DNA of 64,000 nucleotides from Haloferax marinum (GTDB lineage: Archaea; Halobacteriota; Halobacteria; Halobacteriales; Haloferacaceae), in NCBI RefSeq assembly GCF_009674625.1, contig NZ_WKJQ01000001.1, forward strand, positions 1,984,001-2,048,000. Reading direction: 5' to 3'. Position 1 is the stretch's first letter; each line of letters starts with the position of its first letter. Shown here one piece after another: positions 32,380 to 40,372 of the stretch. The notes below the pieces were generated by a model. That model was not told the DNA's origin. It saw only the letters and a list, made by a program, of their open reading frames with translations, and ran no database searches. The translations under genes were made by a program, and so were the position numbers.

Positions 32380-33183
32380 ATGACTACTACTGACAGTTTG
32401 GAGGACGCAATCGAAGTCCTCCAGCAACTTGGCTTGAAAGAATACGAGGCGCGATGTTTCGTCGGCCTGTCCCGTCTCCACACGGGAACAGCAAAGCAAT
32501 TGAGTGAGATGACGGAGGTTCCCCGAACGCGGGTGTACGATGCGATTAGAGTGCTGGAGGCGCAAGGCCTGGTCGAAATCCAGCACTCGAGCCCGCAGCG
32601 GTTCCGGGCGGTTCCGCTCGACGAGGCGACCGAGACACTGCGCGACCAGTACGAAGGTCGCGTCGAGCGACTCCACAATGCGCTGGACTCGGTCGAAATC
32701 ATCGACGGAGACGAGGAGAAATCCGTCCAGCAGGTGTGGGCGATGTCCGGGCGCACCGCGATTGAAAATCGGACGGACCAACTCATCGAGAAAGCGTCCG
32801 AGGAGATTGTGCTGGTACTGGGCGACGAGTCACTGCTGACCGAGGAGCTCGTTGCCAGACTCAACGACGCCGTTGCCGACGTCGATCTTCTCATCGGCGC
32901 GCTGACGGAGTCGCTTCAAGACCAGATCCAAACGGCGGTGCCGGACGCCACGACGTTCATCTCTGGTCTCGAGTGGCTACACGGCGAGAACGCTTCCGAA
33001 GACGAGACGGCAATCGGCCGACTCCTCCTGACTGACCGCTCGACGATCCTCGTGAGTTCTATCATGCCCGGCAGCAAAGAGGAACAAGCAATCTTCGGCG
33101 AAGGGTTCGGGAATGGTCTCGTCGTAATCGCTCGGCGACTCATGGCTCAGGGGTTGTTGACCGCTCGTGACCCCAAGCAGTGA
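32380..33183 (+). CDS. TrmB family transcriptional regulator, copy 2
   Basis: This 267-residue paralogue of the gene at 31191 has the same domain order, with near-identical recognition helix VPRTRVYDAIRVLEAQGLVEI and then HSSPQRFRAVPLDEA. The phospholipase-D-like half (WAMSGRTAIENRTDQL, EIVLVLGDESLLTEEL) ends IFGEGFGNGLVVIARRLM. ATG 32380 is chosen because the upstream extension contains no domain sequence. With the divergent first copy it may form an autoregulated pair. Confidence 0.87.
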   Translation: MTTTDSLEDAIEVLQQLGLKEYEARCFVGLSRLHTGTAKQLSEMTEVPRTRVYDAIRVLEAQGLVEIQHSSPQRFRAVPLDEATETLRDQYEGRVERLHNALDSVEIIDGDEEKSVQQVWAMSGRTAIENRTDQLIEKASEEIVLVLGDESLLTEELVARLNDAVADVDLLIGALTESLQDQIQTAVPDATTFISGLEWLHGENASEDETAIGRLLLTDRSTILVSSIMPGSKEEQAIFGEGFGNGLVVIARRLMAQGLLTARDPKQ

Positions 33184-33213
33184 TTTCTAGGGACGCGGCC
33201 ATCGGCTGAGCCG

Positions 33214-33516
33214 TCACCAGATGCAACTATCAGAGGGTTCTTGATCACGTTCGTCGCAGAAACGGTCTTCTAGCAACTGGAGAGTGAGATACTCGCCATT
33301 GTCGATCGTGATGTAACACTCGTTGTAGACGAACGAGAGACGCCCACCCGTCCGAGGTGTTCCGTCGTATCGCGGGTCGAACAACGTATCTAACGCAGCG
33401 GGATCAACGACATCTGCCAGCGGTCGGAGGGAACGTGGTTCACGGCCTTCGACTGCGCTCACCGCGCGTACGACAGCCGTGCTGACCGATTCGTCCGGTC
33501 CGAGTTCGTACTCCAC
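33214..33516 (-). CDS. HalOD1 output-domain protein, copy 2
   Basis: The HalOD1 pattern is clear: SVSTAVVRAVSAVEGREPRSL, LADVVDPAALDTLF, GGRLSFVYNECYITIDNGEYL. GTG 33516 is proposed because ttttat lies about 24 nt before it, the haloarchaeal spacing for a leaderless transcript; TTG 33573 would add 19 residues. It is convergent with the second TrmB gene, mirroring the first TrmB-HalOD1 pair. Confidence 0.8.
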   Translation of the reverse strand: MEYELGPDESVSTAVVRAVSAVEGREPRSLRPLADVVDPAALDTLFDPRYDGTPRTGGRLSFVYNECYITIDNGEYLTLQLLEDRFCDERDQEPSDSCIW

Positions 33517-33675
33517 AATATAATGTGGTGCTGGACGATAAAAGACTACGTAGTATTTCACCCGGTTTATCAAAACAGGTTTCGGGAAGGCGGGCTTGAT
33601 GTGCGTGTTGGCACCGTTCAGGGAGATGGGGTTCTACGTGACTCGCCAGACTGGGGCGACCCCCGTGATGTGGCA

Positions 33676-33834
33676 TTACGAACTTGAATCGCGGGACGGT
33701 AACAGTTCGTTTCTCTCCTGTCTCGGGGTGGTGTACTTCAGAATCGCGTGGTCACCACGGGACCGGTCGTGCCGATAGCCGAACTTCTGGAGGACCTTGA
33801 CGATTTCCCGGCCGGAGAAATCCCGCGAAACCAT
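33676..33834 (-). pseudogene. Truncated HicA-type mRNA interferase
   Basis: The 52-codon remnant begins MVSRDFSGREIVKVLQKFGY and continues RSRGDHAILKYTTP, the HicA fold start with its Gly-Asp-His catalytic motif. After TTPR the frame is lost: the expected RTVTVP continuation is present one frame over (KRTVTVPRF), then homology ends. So a frameshift plus loss of the C-terminus is likely. It follows the HicB gene by 3 nt. Confidence 0.72.
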
Positions 33835-33837
33835 CAC

Positions 33838-34044
33838 TCAGGAGTCGAACCACGGTGCGTCGGGTTCCGGGGCCGGCGTGTCGTCGTCGTCACGGGCCTC
33901 GTTCGTCAATTCGACCGCCTCGTCGAGGTTCGCTAACGCCTCCTGTCGGGTAGAGCCTTGACTTGCGACGCCTGCTTCCTCGTCGATGGCCGACCACCAG
34001 CCGTCGTCTTCCTCGATGAGGCGTATCTCGCGCCCGGTACTCAT
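33838..34044 (-). CDS. HicB-type antitoxin
   Basis: The 68-residue protein has the partial RNase-H-like HicB fold (IRLIEEDDGWWSAIDEEAGV, then ASQGSTRQEALANLDEAVEL) and an acidic tail. Starting at ATG 34044 removes an unlikely 26-residue extension. Its toxin partner immediately downstream is broken, so the antitoxin is now an orphan. It lies about 190 bp from the tRNA-Arg 3' end, at the tRNA-proximal edge of the accessory region. Confidence 0.8.
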   Translation of the reverse strand: MSTGREIRLIEEDDGWWSAIDEEAGVASQGSTRQEALANLDEAVELTNEARDDDDTPAPEPDAPWFDS

Positions 34045-34235
34045 ACACCAGTGTGAGTGGATGCACGGCGAAAGCGTTCGGCCGTCTTCACAAGTGAGCG
34101 TGTGACTATCTAAATTGCCCACGTCCTACTCGGTAGAATCACGTGAACCGAGTCCGGTACGAATCGAAACGAACTCTACGAGAGTTCGTGATTCGAGGGG
34201 GTACAATCCTACGCTGTCGAGCGATTAGAACAGCG

Positions 34236-34250
34236 ACGGACCCGACGGGA
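34236..34250 (+). repeat. tRNA-Arg 3'-end core, resident copy
   Basis: The sequence acggacccgacggga overlaps the last 14 nt of the tRNA gene and is repeated at 3659, 15841 and 18290, with a 14-nt version at 16846 and 19242. It is the presumed chromosomal attachment core. Confidence 0.85.
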
Positions 34251-34309
34251 TTTGAACCCGCGACATCTTGGTCCGGAACCAAGCACTCTGTCCACTGAGC
34301 TACGGGCCC
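34237..34309 (-). tRNA. tRNA-Arg (anticodon CCG)
   Basis: A complete 73-nt cloverleaf is visible: acceptor GGGCCCG/CGGGTCC with one G-U pair, D arm GCTC/GAGT, anticodon stem CTTGG/CCAAG with loop TTCCGGA, T arm GCGGG TTCAAAT CCCGT, discriminator G. No intron and no encoded CCA. The anticodon (34274-34276) reads CGG codons. It is the anchor of the island on its 3' side. Confidence 0.97.
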
Positions 34310-34371
34310 TCAGCGAACAGAGGTACACGACACCGACGTAAAACCATTGTGGAACCCACGCTGGCGGTCGA

Positions 34372-35838
34372 TTACGTACCGGAAGCGTCGGCGTCGATGA
34401 CGCTTTCTTTCCACGTACCACGGGTGAACCACGCCGTCGCTGCGATGGCTCCGAGAATCTGGCCGGTCGCCATCCCGAGCCAGATTCCCGTCTCGGCGAA
34501 CCCGAGTTGGAACGACAGCAGGTAGACGATCGGGACGCGCCCAAGCCAGAGTGCGAGGAGCGAAAAGCCGAGTGCAGTCTTCGTGTTTCCGGCCCCGCGA
34601 TAGGCACCGAGGACGACCTGCAACACGCCGATGAACCCGAACTCGAAGGCACGGATTCGGACGTACTGCACACCGAGGTCGATGGTCTGTTGTGCCGACG
34701 CGGTGCCAGTCGAGATGAAGAACCCGACGATAGGTTCGGCGAAGACGTAGGCGAGGACGCTGATGACGACCATCACACTCGCACCGACTTTCGCCGCCAA
34801 CCAGACGGCACTCTCGGCGCGGTCGGGTTTCTGTGCACCGAGGTTTTGGCCGACGATCGTGTTGGTCGCACGGCCGAGACCGAGTGCAGGGAGGAACACG
34901 AGTGACGTGAGGCGGTTCCCGAGACCGAACGCGGCGACGACCTCTGGTGCGAAGGTGACGACCATCGCGGTGAGGGTGATGAACCCGAGTGCCGTCGCGG
35001 ACTGTTCGATAGCACTCGGGACGCCGATATCGACGATTTTCTTGATGTATTCGAACTGCGGGCGGAAGTCGGCGAGTTGGACGTCGGGGCCGGCGGAGGT
35101 TCCGAAGATGACGTAGATGCCGATGACGGTGGCGACGCCACGCGAGAGAACTGTCGCGTAGGCCGCGCCCGCAACTTCGAGCCCCGTGAAGCCAGTCGCG
35201 GCGAGGAGGCTCGATTCGACCTCACGGAGACCGAGCATGCCGAACAGCGGATTCGACTCGAAGCCGAAGATGAAGATGGGGTCGATGACGACGTTGATGA
35301 CGACGCTGATGAACATCACGACCATCGGTGCTCGAGTGTTGCCGTAGCCACGCATGAGCGCCGAGAAGACGAAGAAGCCGAAGAGGAACGGCAAGCCGAG
35401 GAAGAACACACGCATGTAGTCGCCGGCGAGGGGGACGACCTGTCCGGCCGTCGCGGGTGAACTCGGGAGGACGCCGAGCATGGCGTCGGTGGCGAAGAAG
35501 CCGATGATACCGACGGTGATGGCGATGAGGGTGATGAACGTGAGCGTCTGGCCGGCGACGGTTCCTGCGGAGCCTTCACTCTTTGCGCCGGTGTACTGTG
35601 CGACGAGCGTACTCCCAGCGACGGTGAATCCACCGCCGACGGAGATGAGGAGGAAGATGAGCGGGAACGCGAGGCTGATTGCGGCGACGGCGTCGGTCGA
35701 GAGTCGACCGAGCCAGACCGTGTCGGCCAGATTGTACGCCACTTGGAGGAGTTCGGTGACGATAATCGGCCACGCGAGTTCGAACATCGGGCGTTTGAGG
35801 TCACCTTCGGTGAGGGAACCTCCTTCGGGGACAGACAC
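34372..35838 (-). CDS. MATE family efflux transporter
   Basis: The 488-residue, roughly 12-helix membrane protein shows the two-fold MATE pattern: FELAWPIIVTELLQVAYNLA with DTVWLGRL near residue 40, and the second-half equivalent after SAIEQSATALGFITLT. The GYGNTRAPM loop after helix 5 recurs as YRGAGNTKTAL near residue 420, as expected for an internal repeat. MATE pumps export cationic drugs or metabolites with Na+ or H+. It is monocistronic and is the first core-like gene right of the tRNA. Confidence 0.92.
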   Translation of the reverse strand: MSVPEGGSLTEGDLKRPMFELAWPIIVTELLQVAYNLADTVWLGRLSTDAVAAISLAFPLIFLLISVGGGFTVAGSTLVAQYTGAKSEGSAGTVAGQTLTFITLIAITVGIIGFFATDAMLGVLPSSPATAGQVVPLAGDYMRVFFLGLPFLFGFFVFSALMRGYGNTRAPMVVMFISVVINVVIDPIFIFGFESNPLFGMLGLREVESSLLAATGFTGLEVAGAAYATVLSRGVATVIGIYVIFGTSAGPDVQLADFRPQFEYIKKIVDIGVPSAIEQSATALGFITLTAMVVTFAPEVVAAFGLGNRLTSLVFLPALGLGRATNTIVGQNLGAQKPDRAESAVWLAAKVGASVMVVISVLAYVFAEPIVGFFISTGTASAQQTIDLGVQYVRIRAFEFGFIGVLQVVLGAYRGAGNTKTALGFSLLALWLGRVPIVYLLSFQLGFAETGIWLGMATGQILGAIAATAWFTRGTWKESVIDADASGT

Positions 35839-35913
35839 TGAACCTGTGAAACACGCGGCGTGCGTTTCAACCCGTCGATACCTGTCTTCGGCTACTGGAC
35901 GTCCAGACGCGCC

Positions 35914-35966
35914 GTATCAGGAACCACGTACGGTATCAGGAACCACGTACGGTATCAGGAACCAAT
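35914..35966. repeat. 19-bp tandem repeat, about 2.8 copies
   Basis: The unit gtatcaggaaccacgtacg starts at 35914, 35933 and 35952; the third copy breaks off after gtatcaggaacca. It lies between the MATE gene start and the ferredoxin gene end, where it could bear on MATE transcription. Confidence 0.85.
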
Positions 35967-36031
35967 ACCGTAGACGAGGGTCTCGACTCAGTCGGTGAGG
36001 AGAGGAAAAACGAAGTGGTGGGTCCGAGTCG

Positions 36032-36616
36032 TTACGGCGCTTCGCCAGTCTCGATGGAGAAGTCGGCCTTCGGGTAGGCCACACAGGTCAGGGTGTACCC
36101 GTTGTCCATCTCGCCTTCGGAGAGCGTCTCCTGCTTGAAGTGCGTCACGTACTCTTCGGCCGGGCCGTCCGTAATCTTCGCGGCACAGGAGACACACGAA
36201 CCTTGGCGGCACGCGTACGGGAGGTCCATCCCAGCGTCTTCACCCTGGTCGAGGATGGTCTCGTTGCTCGCCAGTTCGATGGTCTCGCCTTGCTTGACGA
36301 ACTCGACCTCGAAGTACTCGACTTCGTCTTCGGGCATGTCGGCGGGACTCGGTTCTTCTTCTGCCGCTTCCTCGCCTTCGAGTTCGGCACCTTCTTCGCC
36401 ACCGGCGATTGCACCAGCGACCCCGCCACCACCGATGGAGCGGTTCATTGGTTCGGGGAAGTCGGTCTCCGGGACGGTCGCCGCACGGCGCTCGAGGACC
36501 TCTTGCGTGATGTCGGCGGTTGGTTCCCAACCGGTGCCCTTCGAGAAGTGCAGGGCGACGGTGAGGAGTACCAGGACTAATCCGGCCCCGACACCCACCA
36601 GACTGATGACTGCCAT
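36032..36616 (-). CDS. Membrane-anchored plant-type [2Fe-2S] ferredoxin
   Basis: The 194-residue protein has an N-terminal transmembrane helix (residues 3-22, VISLVGVGAGLVLVLLTVAL) and a Gly/Glu-rich linker. A C-terminal ferredoxin domain carries the Cys ligands in YACRQGSCVSCAAK plus YTLTCVAYP. ATG 36616 is chosen because upstream codons show no signal or domain. It would deliver electrons at the membrane face; the partner is unknown. No operon partner. Confidence 0.87.
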   Translation of the reverse strand: MAVISLVGVGAGLVLVLLTVALHFSKGTGWEPTADITQEVLERRAATVPETDFPEPMNRSIGGGGVAGAIAGGEEGAELEGEEAAEEEPSPADMPEDEVEYFEVEFVKQGETIELASNETILDQGEDAGMDLPYACRQGSCVSCAAKITDGPAEEYVTHFKQETLSEGEMDNGYTLTCVAYPKADFSIETGEAP

Positions 36617-36774
36617 GAGGGCGGATATGGAGGGAGGGGTTAAGGAAATTGTGATTGTGTCGCCGTCTCGTGACGGGTGATTCTGCCACGGAGACGCCAC
36701 GTTGGATGATATTCCCGAAATATTGTGGGGTGTCTCCCCTCGTGTCGATTCACGCGACTGTTCGTGTGCGTCGT

Positions 36775-37674
36775 TTACTCGTCTTTCCGCACGACTTCGT
36801 GACGACCGAAGCCGTACCGAAGCCGGTTGGCGAGACGACGCGAGAAACGGTCGTCGGCGCGCGACCCGAAGCGCTCTGCGAGTGACTGGTAGATGAGCGG
36901 AACGGGAACTTCCTGTTCGAGCGCTTCTTGAACCGTCCAGGTACCCGTCGAGCCACCGGAGATGTGGTCGTCGACGTCGCCGAGGTCAGTTCCTTCTTCG
37001 CGGAACGCTTCCTCACAGAGTTCGAGGAGCCACGACCGAATGACTGCGCCGTTGTTCCACGTACGGGCGACTGCTTCGAGGTCGAGGTCGTAGCGACCCT
37101 CTGCGAGCAGTTCGAAGCCCTCACCGTACGCCTGCATCAGCGCGTACTCGACGCCGTTGTGGACCATCTTCACGTAGTGACCGGACCCTGCTTCGCCCAT
37201 TCGGTCGTGACCGGCGGGGCCGGTCGCGACGGCGTCGAAGACGGGCGTCATCTCGTCGTAGGCCCACTGTGGGCCACCAATCATGAGCGAGAAGCCGAGT
37301 TCGGCACCCGCGGGGCCGCCCGAGGTTCCGCAGTCGAGATACGCCGCGGAACACGCTTCGGCGCGACGAACCGACGCTTCGAAGTGCGAGTTCCCGCCGT
37401 CGACGACGACGTCGTTCTCGTCGAGGTGTGGGTCGAGGTCGTCGAGCGTCGCGTCCACCGCGTCGCCTGCGGGAACCATGAGCCAGATTCGCTTGTCGTC
37501 GCCGAGTCGGTCGGCGAGGTCTGCGACGCTGTCTGCGGGTTCGGCCCCCGCGTCGGCCGCTGCTGCGACGGCCTCTTCGGAGAGGTCGAAGGCGACGACG
37601 TCGTGCCCGGCATCGAGCACTCGGTCGACTACGATGCGTCCCATCCGGCCGAGGCCGATGACGCCTAGTTGCAT
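36775..37674 (-). CDS. gndA: 6-phosphogluconate dehydrogenase (decarboxylating), short archaeal type
   Basis: The 299-residue enzyme has the N-terminal Rossmann motif GVIGLGRMGRIVVDRV, GGNSHFEA near residue 95, GTSGGPAGAELG and the catalytic Lys in HYVKMVHNGVEY (near residue 170). It oxidises and decarboxylates 6-phosphogluconate to ribulose 5-phosphate, the step of the oxidative pentose phosphate pathway used by Haloferax. Length equals the short archaeal form rather than the 470-residue bacterial form. ATG 37674 starts directly at the Rossmann strand. Confidence 0.92.
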   Translation of the reverse strand: MQLGVIGLGRMGRIVVDRVLDAGHDVVAFDLSEEAVAAAADAGAEPADSVADLADRLGDDKRIWLMVPAGDAVDATLDDLDPHLDENDVVVDGGNSHFEASVRRAEACSAAYLDCGTSGGPAGAELGFSLMIGGPQWAYDEMTPVFDAVATGPAGHDRMGEAGSGHYVKMVHNGVEYALMQAYGEGFELLAEGRYDLDLEAVARTWNNGAVIRSWLLELCEEAFREEGTDLGDVDDHISGGSTGTWTVQEALEQEVPVPLIYQSLAERFGSRADDRFSRRLANRLRYGFGRHEVVRKDE

Positions 37675-37781
37675 ACGACGGAGTCGTCTGCGGGGGGAGG
37701 TAGTGGTTGTGGTTTGGCCCGTCGGGCGGCACCGACGGGGCGACGGTGCACCCTCGGCCACGCCGTCGCCAGACGCCGACG

Positions 37782-37789
37782 TTTTTATT
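37782..37789 (+). promoter_or_regulatory. TATA box of the M29 aminopeptidase gene
   Basis: tttttatt centred about 25 nt before the ATG at 37810, with no ribosome binding site in between, indicates a leaderless transcript. Confidence 0.6.
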
Positions 37790-37809
37790 CCACCACGCGA
37801 GGTGCGCGT

Positions 37810-38910
37810 ATGGACGAACGTATCTACGAACACGCCGAGGTGCTCGTCGATTGGAGCGCACGAATCGAAACTGGCGACGACGTCGTCGTCTCGGTCGGTG
37901 AGGGGGCCCACGACCTGGCCGTGGCCGTCGCTGCCGCACTCGGTGACCGTGGCGCGAACGTCGTCACGACGTACGCCTCCGAAGAGGTTCAGCGAGCGTA
38001 CCTCCGCGCACACGACGGTGACTTCGAACTCCCCGACCACGAACTCGCGCTCTACGAGGCCGCAGACTCGGTGTTGTTCCTCGGCGGGACACGAAACTCG
38101 GCCACGTCGGCCGACGTGTCCACCGAGAAGCGACAGGCGTACGGCCGCGCCACGGAAGCGGTTCGTGAAGCACGCATGGACACCGACTGGGTCTCGACGG
38201 TTCATCCGACGCGCGCGATGGCCCAACAGGCCGGCATGTCCTACGAGGAGTACGCCGACTTCGTCTACGACGCCGTCCTCCGCGACTGGGAGGAACTCGC
38301 GGACGAGATGGCGAACATGAAAGAGATTCTCGACGCGGGGTCCGAAGTTCGAATCGTCAAAGAAGACACCGACCTCACGATGTCTATCGAGGGCCGAACC
38401 GCCGTCAACTCCGGGGCGTCAGTCGTCTACGACTCGCACAACCTCCCCTCTGGAGAGGTGTTCACCGCACCCGTCGAAGACGCCGTCGAAGGCGAGGTGT
38501 TCTTCGACGTGCCGATGACGCTCGAAGGCCAGCGTGTCGAGGACGTTCACCTCACGTTCGAAGGTGGTGAAGTCGTCGAGTTCAGCGCGGGACAGGGTGA
38601 AGACGCGCTGGCAGGCATCCTCGACACCGACGACGGTGCGCGCCGTCTCGGAGAACTCGGTATCGGGATGAACCGCGGTATCGACCGCTTCACCGACAGT
38701 ATTCTGTTCGACGAGAAGATGGGCGACACCATCCACCTCGCCGTGGGGCGCGCGTACGACGCCTGCCTGCCCGAGGGCGAAACAGGGAATCAGTCTGCGG
38801 TTCACGTAGACATGATTACCGACATGAGCGAGGATTCGTTCATCGAAGTCGACGGTGAAGTCGTCCAGCGCAACGGTATCTTCCGGTGGGAATCGGGGTT
38901 CGAAGCGTAG
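37810..38910 (+). CDS. M29 family aminopeptidase
   Basis: The 366-residue metallopeptidase of the thermophilic aminopeptidase family has metal-ligand elements in order: Glu in LPSGEVFTAPVED, Glu in ILFDEKMGDTIHLA with the following His, and SAVHVDMITDM near the end. The family uses two metal ions in a dimer and removes N-terminal residues from peptides in the cytoplasm. It is transcribed away from gndA and appears leaderless. Confidence 0.9.
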   Translation: MDERIYEHAEVLVDWSARIETGDDVVVSVGEGAHDLAVAVAAALGDRGANVVTTYASEEVQRAYLRAHDGDFELPDHELALYEAADSVLFLGGTRNSATSADVSTEKRQAYGRATEAVREARMDTDWVSTVHPTRAMAQQAGMSYEEYADFVYDAVLRDWEELADEMANMKEILDAGSEVRIVKEDTDLTMSIEGRTAVNSGASVVYDSHNLPSGEVFTAPVEDAVEGEVFFDVPMTLEGQRVEDVHLTFEGGEVVEFSAGQGEDALAGILDTDDGARRLGELGIGMNRGIDRFTDSILFDEKMGDTIHLAVGRAYDACLPEGETGNQSAVHVDMITDMSEDSFIEVDGEVVQRNGIFRWESGFEA

Positions 38911-39066
38911 TCAACTGCCACGTAGCCAACTGTGGCGCTCGGTCGTTCGAGAGCAAGTGCTCTATAAATAACAAAACGCAGTCATATCAGAGTAATAGAC
39001 TACTATTCTGATTTGTTACACGGTAACTCGGTGCTTACTGAAGTCCGTCGACGGGGTAGTTTACGT

Positions 39067-39534
39067 ATGACCGTATCTGGCCGAACGAGGCGGCGGTTCC
39101 TTCAACTGGCAGGGAGCGGGGCTGTGATTACGATTGCAGGCTGTCTCGGTGGGGGTGGTGGTCAACAGGGAACGGAGACGACCACTGAGGAGATGGAAGA
39201 CGAACACGAGGAGGAACTCCCGGAGGGCGTCTCCGAAGAAGAGTTCGAGCGCGGGCCGGTCCCGGAACCCTATCGGATGGCACTGTCGCAAGCGAACGAA
39301 CAGCGCGACCCCGAGATATTACTCTCCAAAGCAGACGTTCAGTTCCAAGAAGCCGACGACGCTTTCGAGGCAGGACTCGCGGTAGAAGGGACGAACTGCG
39401 GGAACTGTGCGGAGTACATCCCGGATATAAACGGCGACGGCTTCGGTGCCTGTGCGAAAGTCGAGGGGTACGTCGACCCAGAAGACTGGTGTGTGCTCTG
39501 GGAATCTATCGAAGAAGCGGAGGCAGAAAGCTAG
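39067..39534 (+). CDS. High-potential iron-sulfur protein (HiPIP), exported lipoprotein
   Basis: The 155-residue protein has a twin-arginine signal (RTRRRFLQLAG) and lipobox IAGCLGG, a Glu-rich linker, and a C-terminal HiPIP domain. Its four Cys are in NCGNCAEY, GACAKVEGY and EDWCVLWE. Tat export of a folded Fe-S protein and lipid anchoring outside the membrane fit a soluble electron carrier. ATG 39067 puts the signal peptide at the N-terminus; a TATA-like tataaataa lies about 105 nt upstream. Confidence 0.87.
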   Translation: MTVSGRTRRRFLQLAGSGAVITIAGCLGGGGGQQGTETTTEEMEDEHEEELPEGVSEEEFERGPVPEPYRMALSQANEQRDPEILLSKADVQFQEADDAFEAGLAVEGTNCGNCAEYIPDINGDGFGACAKVEGYVDPEDWCVLWESIEEAEAES

Positions 39535-39543
39535 TCTGGTATC

Positions 39544-39798
39544 TCACTCTTGTGCCACGCCGATGTTCTTCAACATCCCGCCACAGAGTGGACAGAGCTG
39601 TTCGTGGACGCCGTGGCCGGAGCGGTAGCCACAGACGATACACTCGTACCAGTTGCGCTCGACGAGTGCGACTGTCGGCCGTTCGACGAGTTCTTCGGTC
39701 CGCCGTTCGACCAGTTCGGTTGGCTCCGGTTCGACTAGTTCTCTCGTCTCGGCTTCGACGAGGTCTGCAGGCTCACGAGTGACGATATCTTCGGTCAT
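39544..39798 (-). CDS. Zinc-ribbon/rubredoxin-like small protein
   Basis: In this 84-residue protein the C-terminal half holds two CxxC pairs (ECIVCGYRSG and LCPLCGGML), typical of rubrerythrin-like rubredoxin domains. The N-terminal half is a run of imperfect acidic repeats (ADLVEAETRELVEPEPTELV). It ends only 9 nt from the convergent HiPIP gene. Redox or zinc binding is likely; the partner is unknown. Confidence 0.8.
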   Translation of the reverse strand: MTEDIVTREPADLVEAETRELVEPEPTELVERRTEELVERPTVALVERNWYECIVCGYRSGHGVHEQLCPLCGGMLKNIGVAQE

Positions 39799-39922
39799 GG
39801 GTCTCCCTATGCTGTGCTAGGAGTTAACTGTTGACATAGCCGCTCGAACCGGTGACCGTTCCGAAATCGGGCGTTTCGCCCCGATTCACTAGGACTGGTC
39901 CCCAGACGCGCTTTCGACGTAC

Positions 39923-39930
39923 TTTTTATT
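39923..39930 (+). promoter_or_regulatory. TATA box of the rpS6e gene
   Basis: tttttatt is centred about 25 nt before the ATG at 39952, consistent with a leaderless ribosomal-protein mRNA. Confidence 0.6.
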
Positions 39931-39951
39931 GGCGAACGTTTTCATCCGCGC

Positions 39952-40350
39952 ATGGCAGAATTCATGGTCGTCGTCGCCGACCCCGACTCCGGCGAGACCC
40001 ACCAGTTCGACGTTGAAGGACAGGACGCAAACCGATTCCTCGGCCGCGACCTCGGTGACGAGGTCGACGGCGGTGCCGTCGGCCTCGACGGATTCACGCT
40101 CGAACTGACGGGCGGTTCCGACAAGGCTGGCCGTCCGATGCACCCCGAAGTGCCCGGTACGAGTCTCAAGGAAATCCTCAGCGAGGGCGGCATCGGCTAC
40201 GCGCCGTCCCGTGACGGCGAGCGCAAGCGCGTCACCGTCCGTGGCCGCCAGGTCTCCGAAGAGACCGTCCAGATCAACGCAAAGGTCGTCGAAGGTGGCG
40301 ACGTCGCCGCCGCACTGGCCGACGACGAAGACGAAGAAGCAGACGAATAA
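39952..40350 (+). CDS. rps6e: 30S ribosomal protein S6e
   Basis: The 132-residue protein shows the archaeal S6e pattern: [45 protein letters not shown] and [20 protein letters not shown]. It is a component of the small ribosomal subunit. The C-terminus ends in an acidic tail (DDEDEEADE) as expected in halophiles. A TATA box lies about 25 nt upstream. The next gene starts 22 nt later on the same strand. Confidence 0.95.
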   Translation: MAEFMVVVADPDSGETHQFDVEGQDANRFLGRDLGDEVDGGAVGLDGFTLELTGGSDKAGRPMHPEVPGTSLKEILSEGGIGYAPSRDGERKRVTVRGRQVSEETVQINAKVVEGGDVAAALADDEDEEADE

Positions 40351-40372
40351 GCCTTCTCGCTTCTCTCTGTTC

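Noticed and set aside
33596-33778. Short plus-strand frame beside the HicA remnant
   Set aside because: It is antisense to the HicA pseudogene tail and has no features of a real protein.
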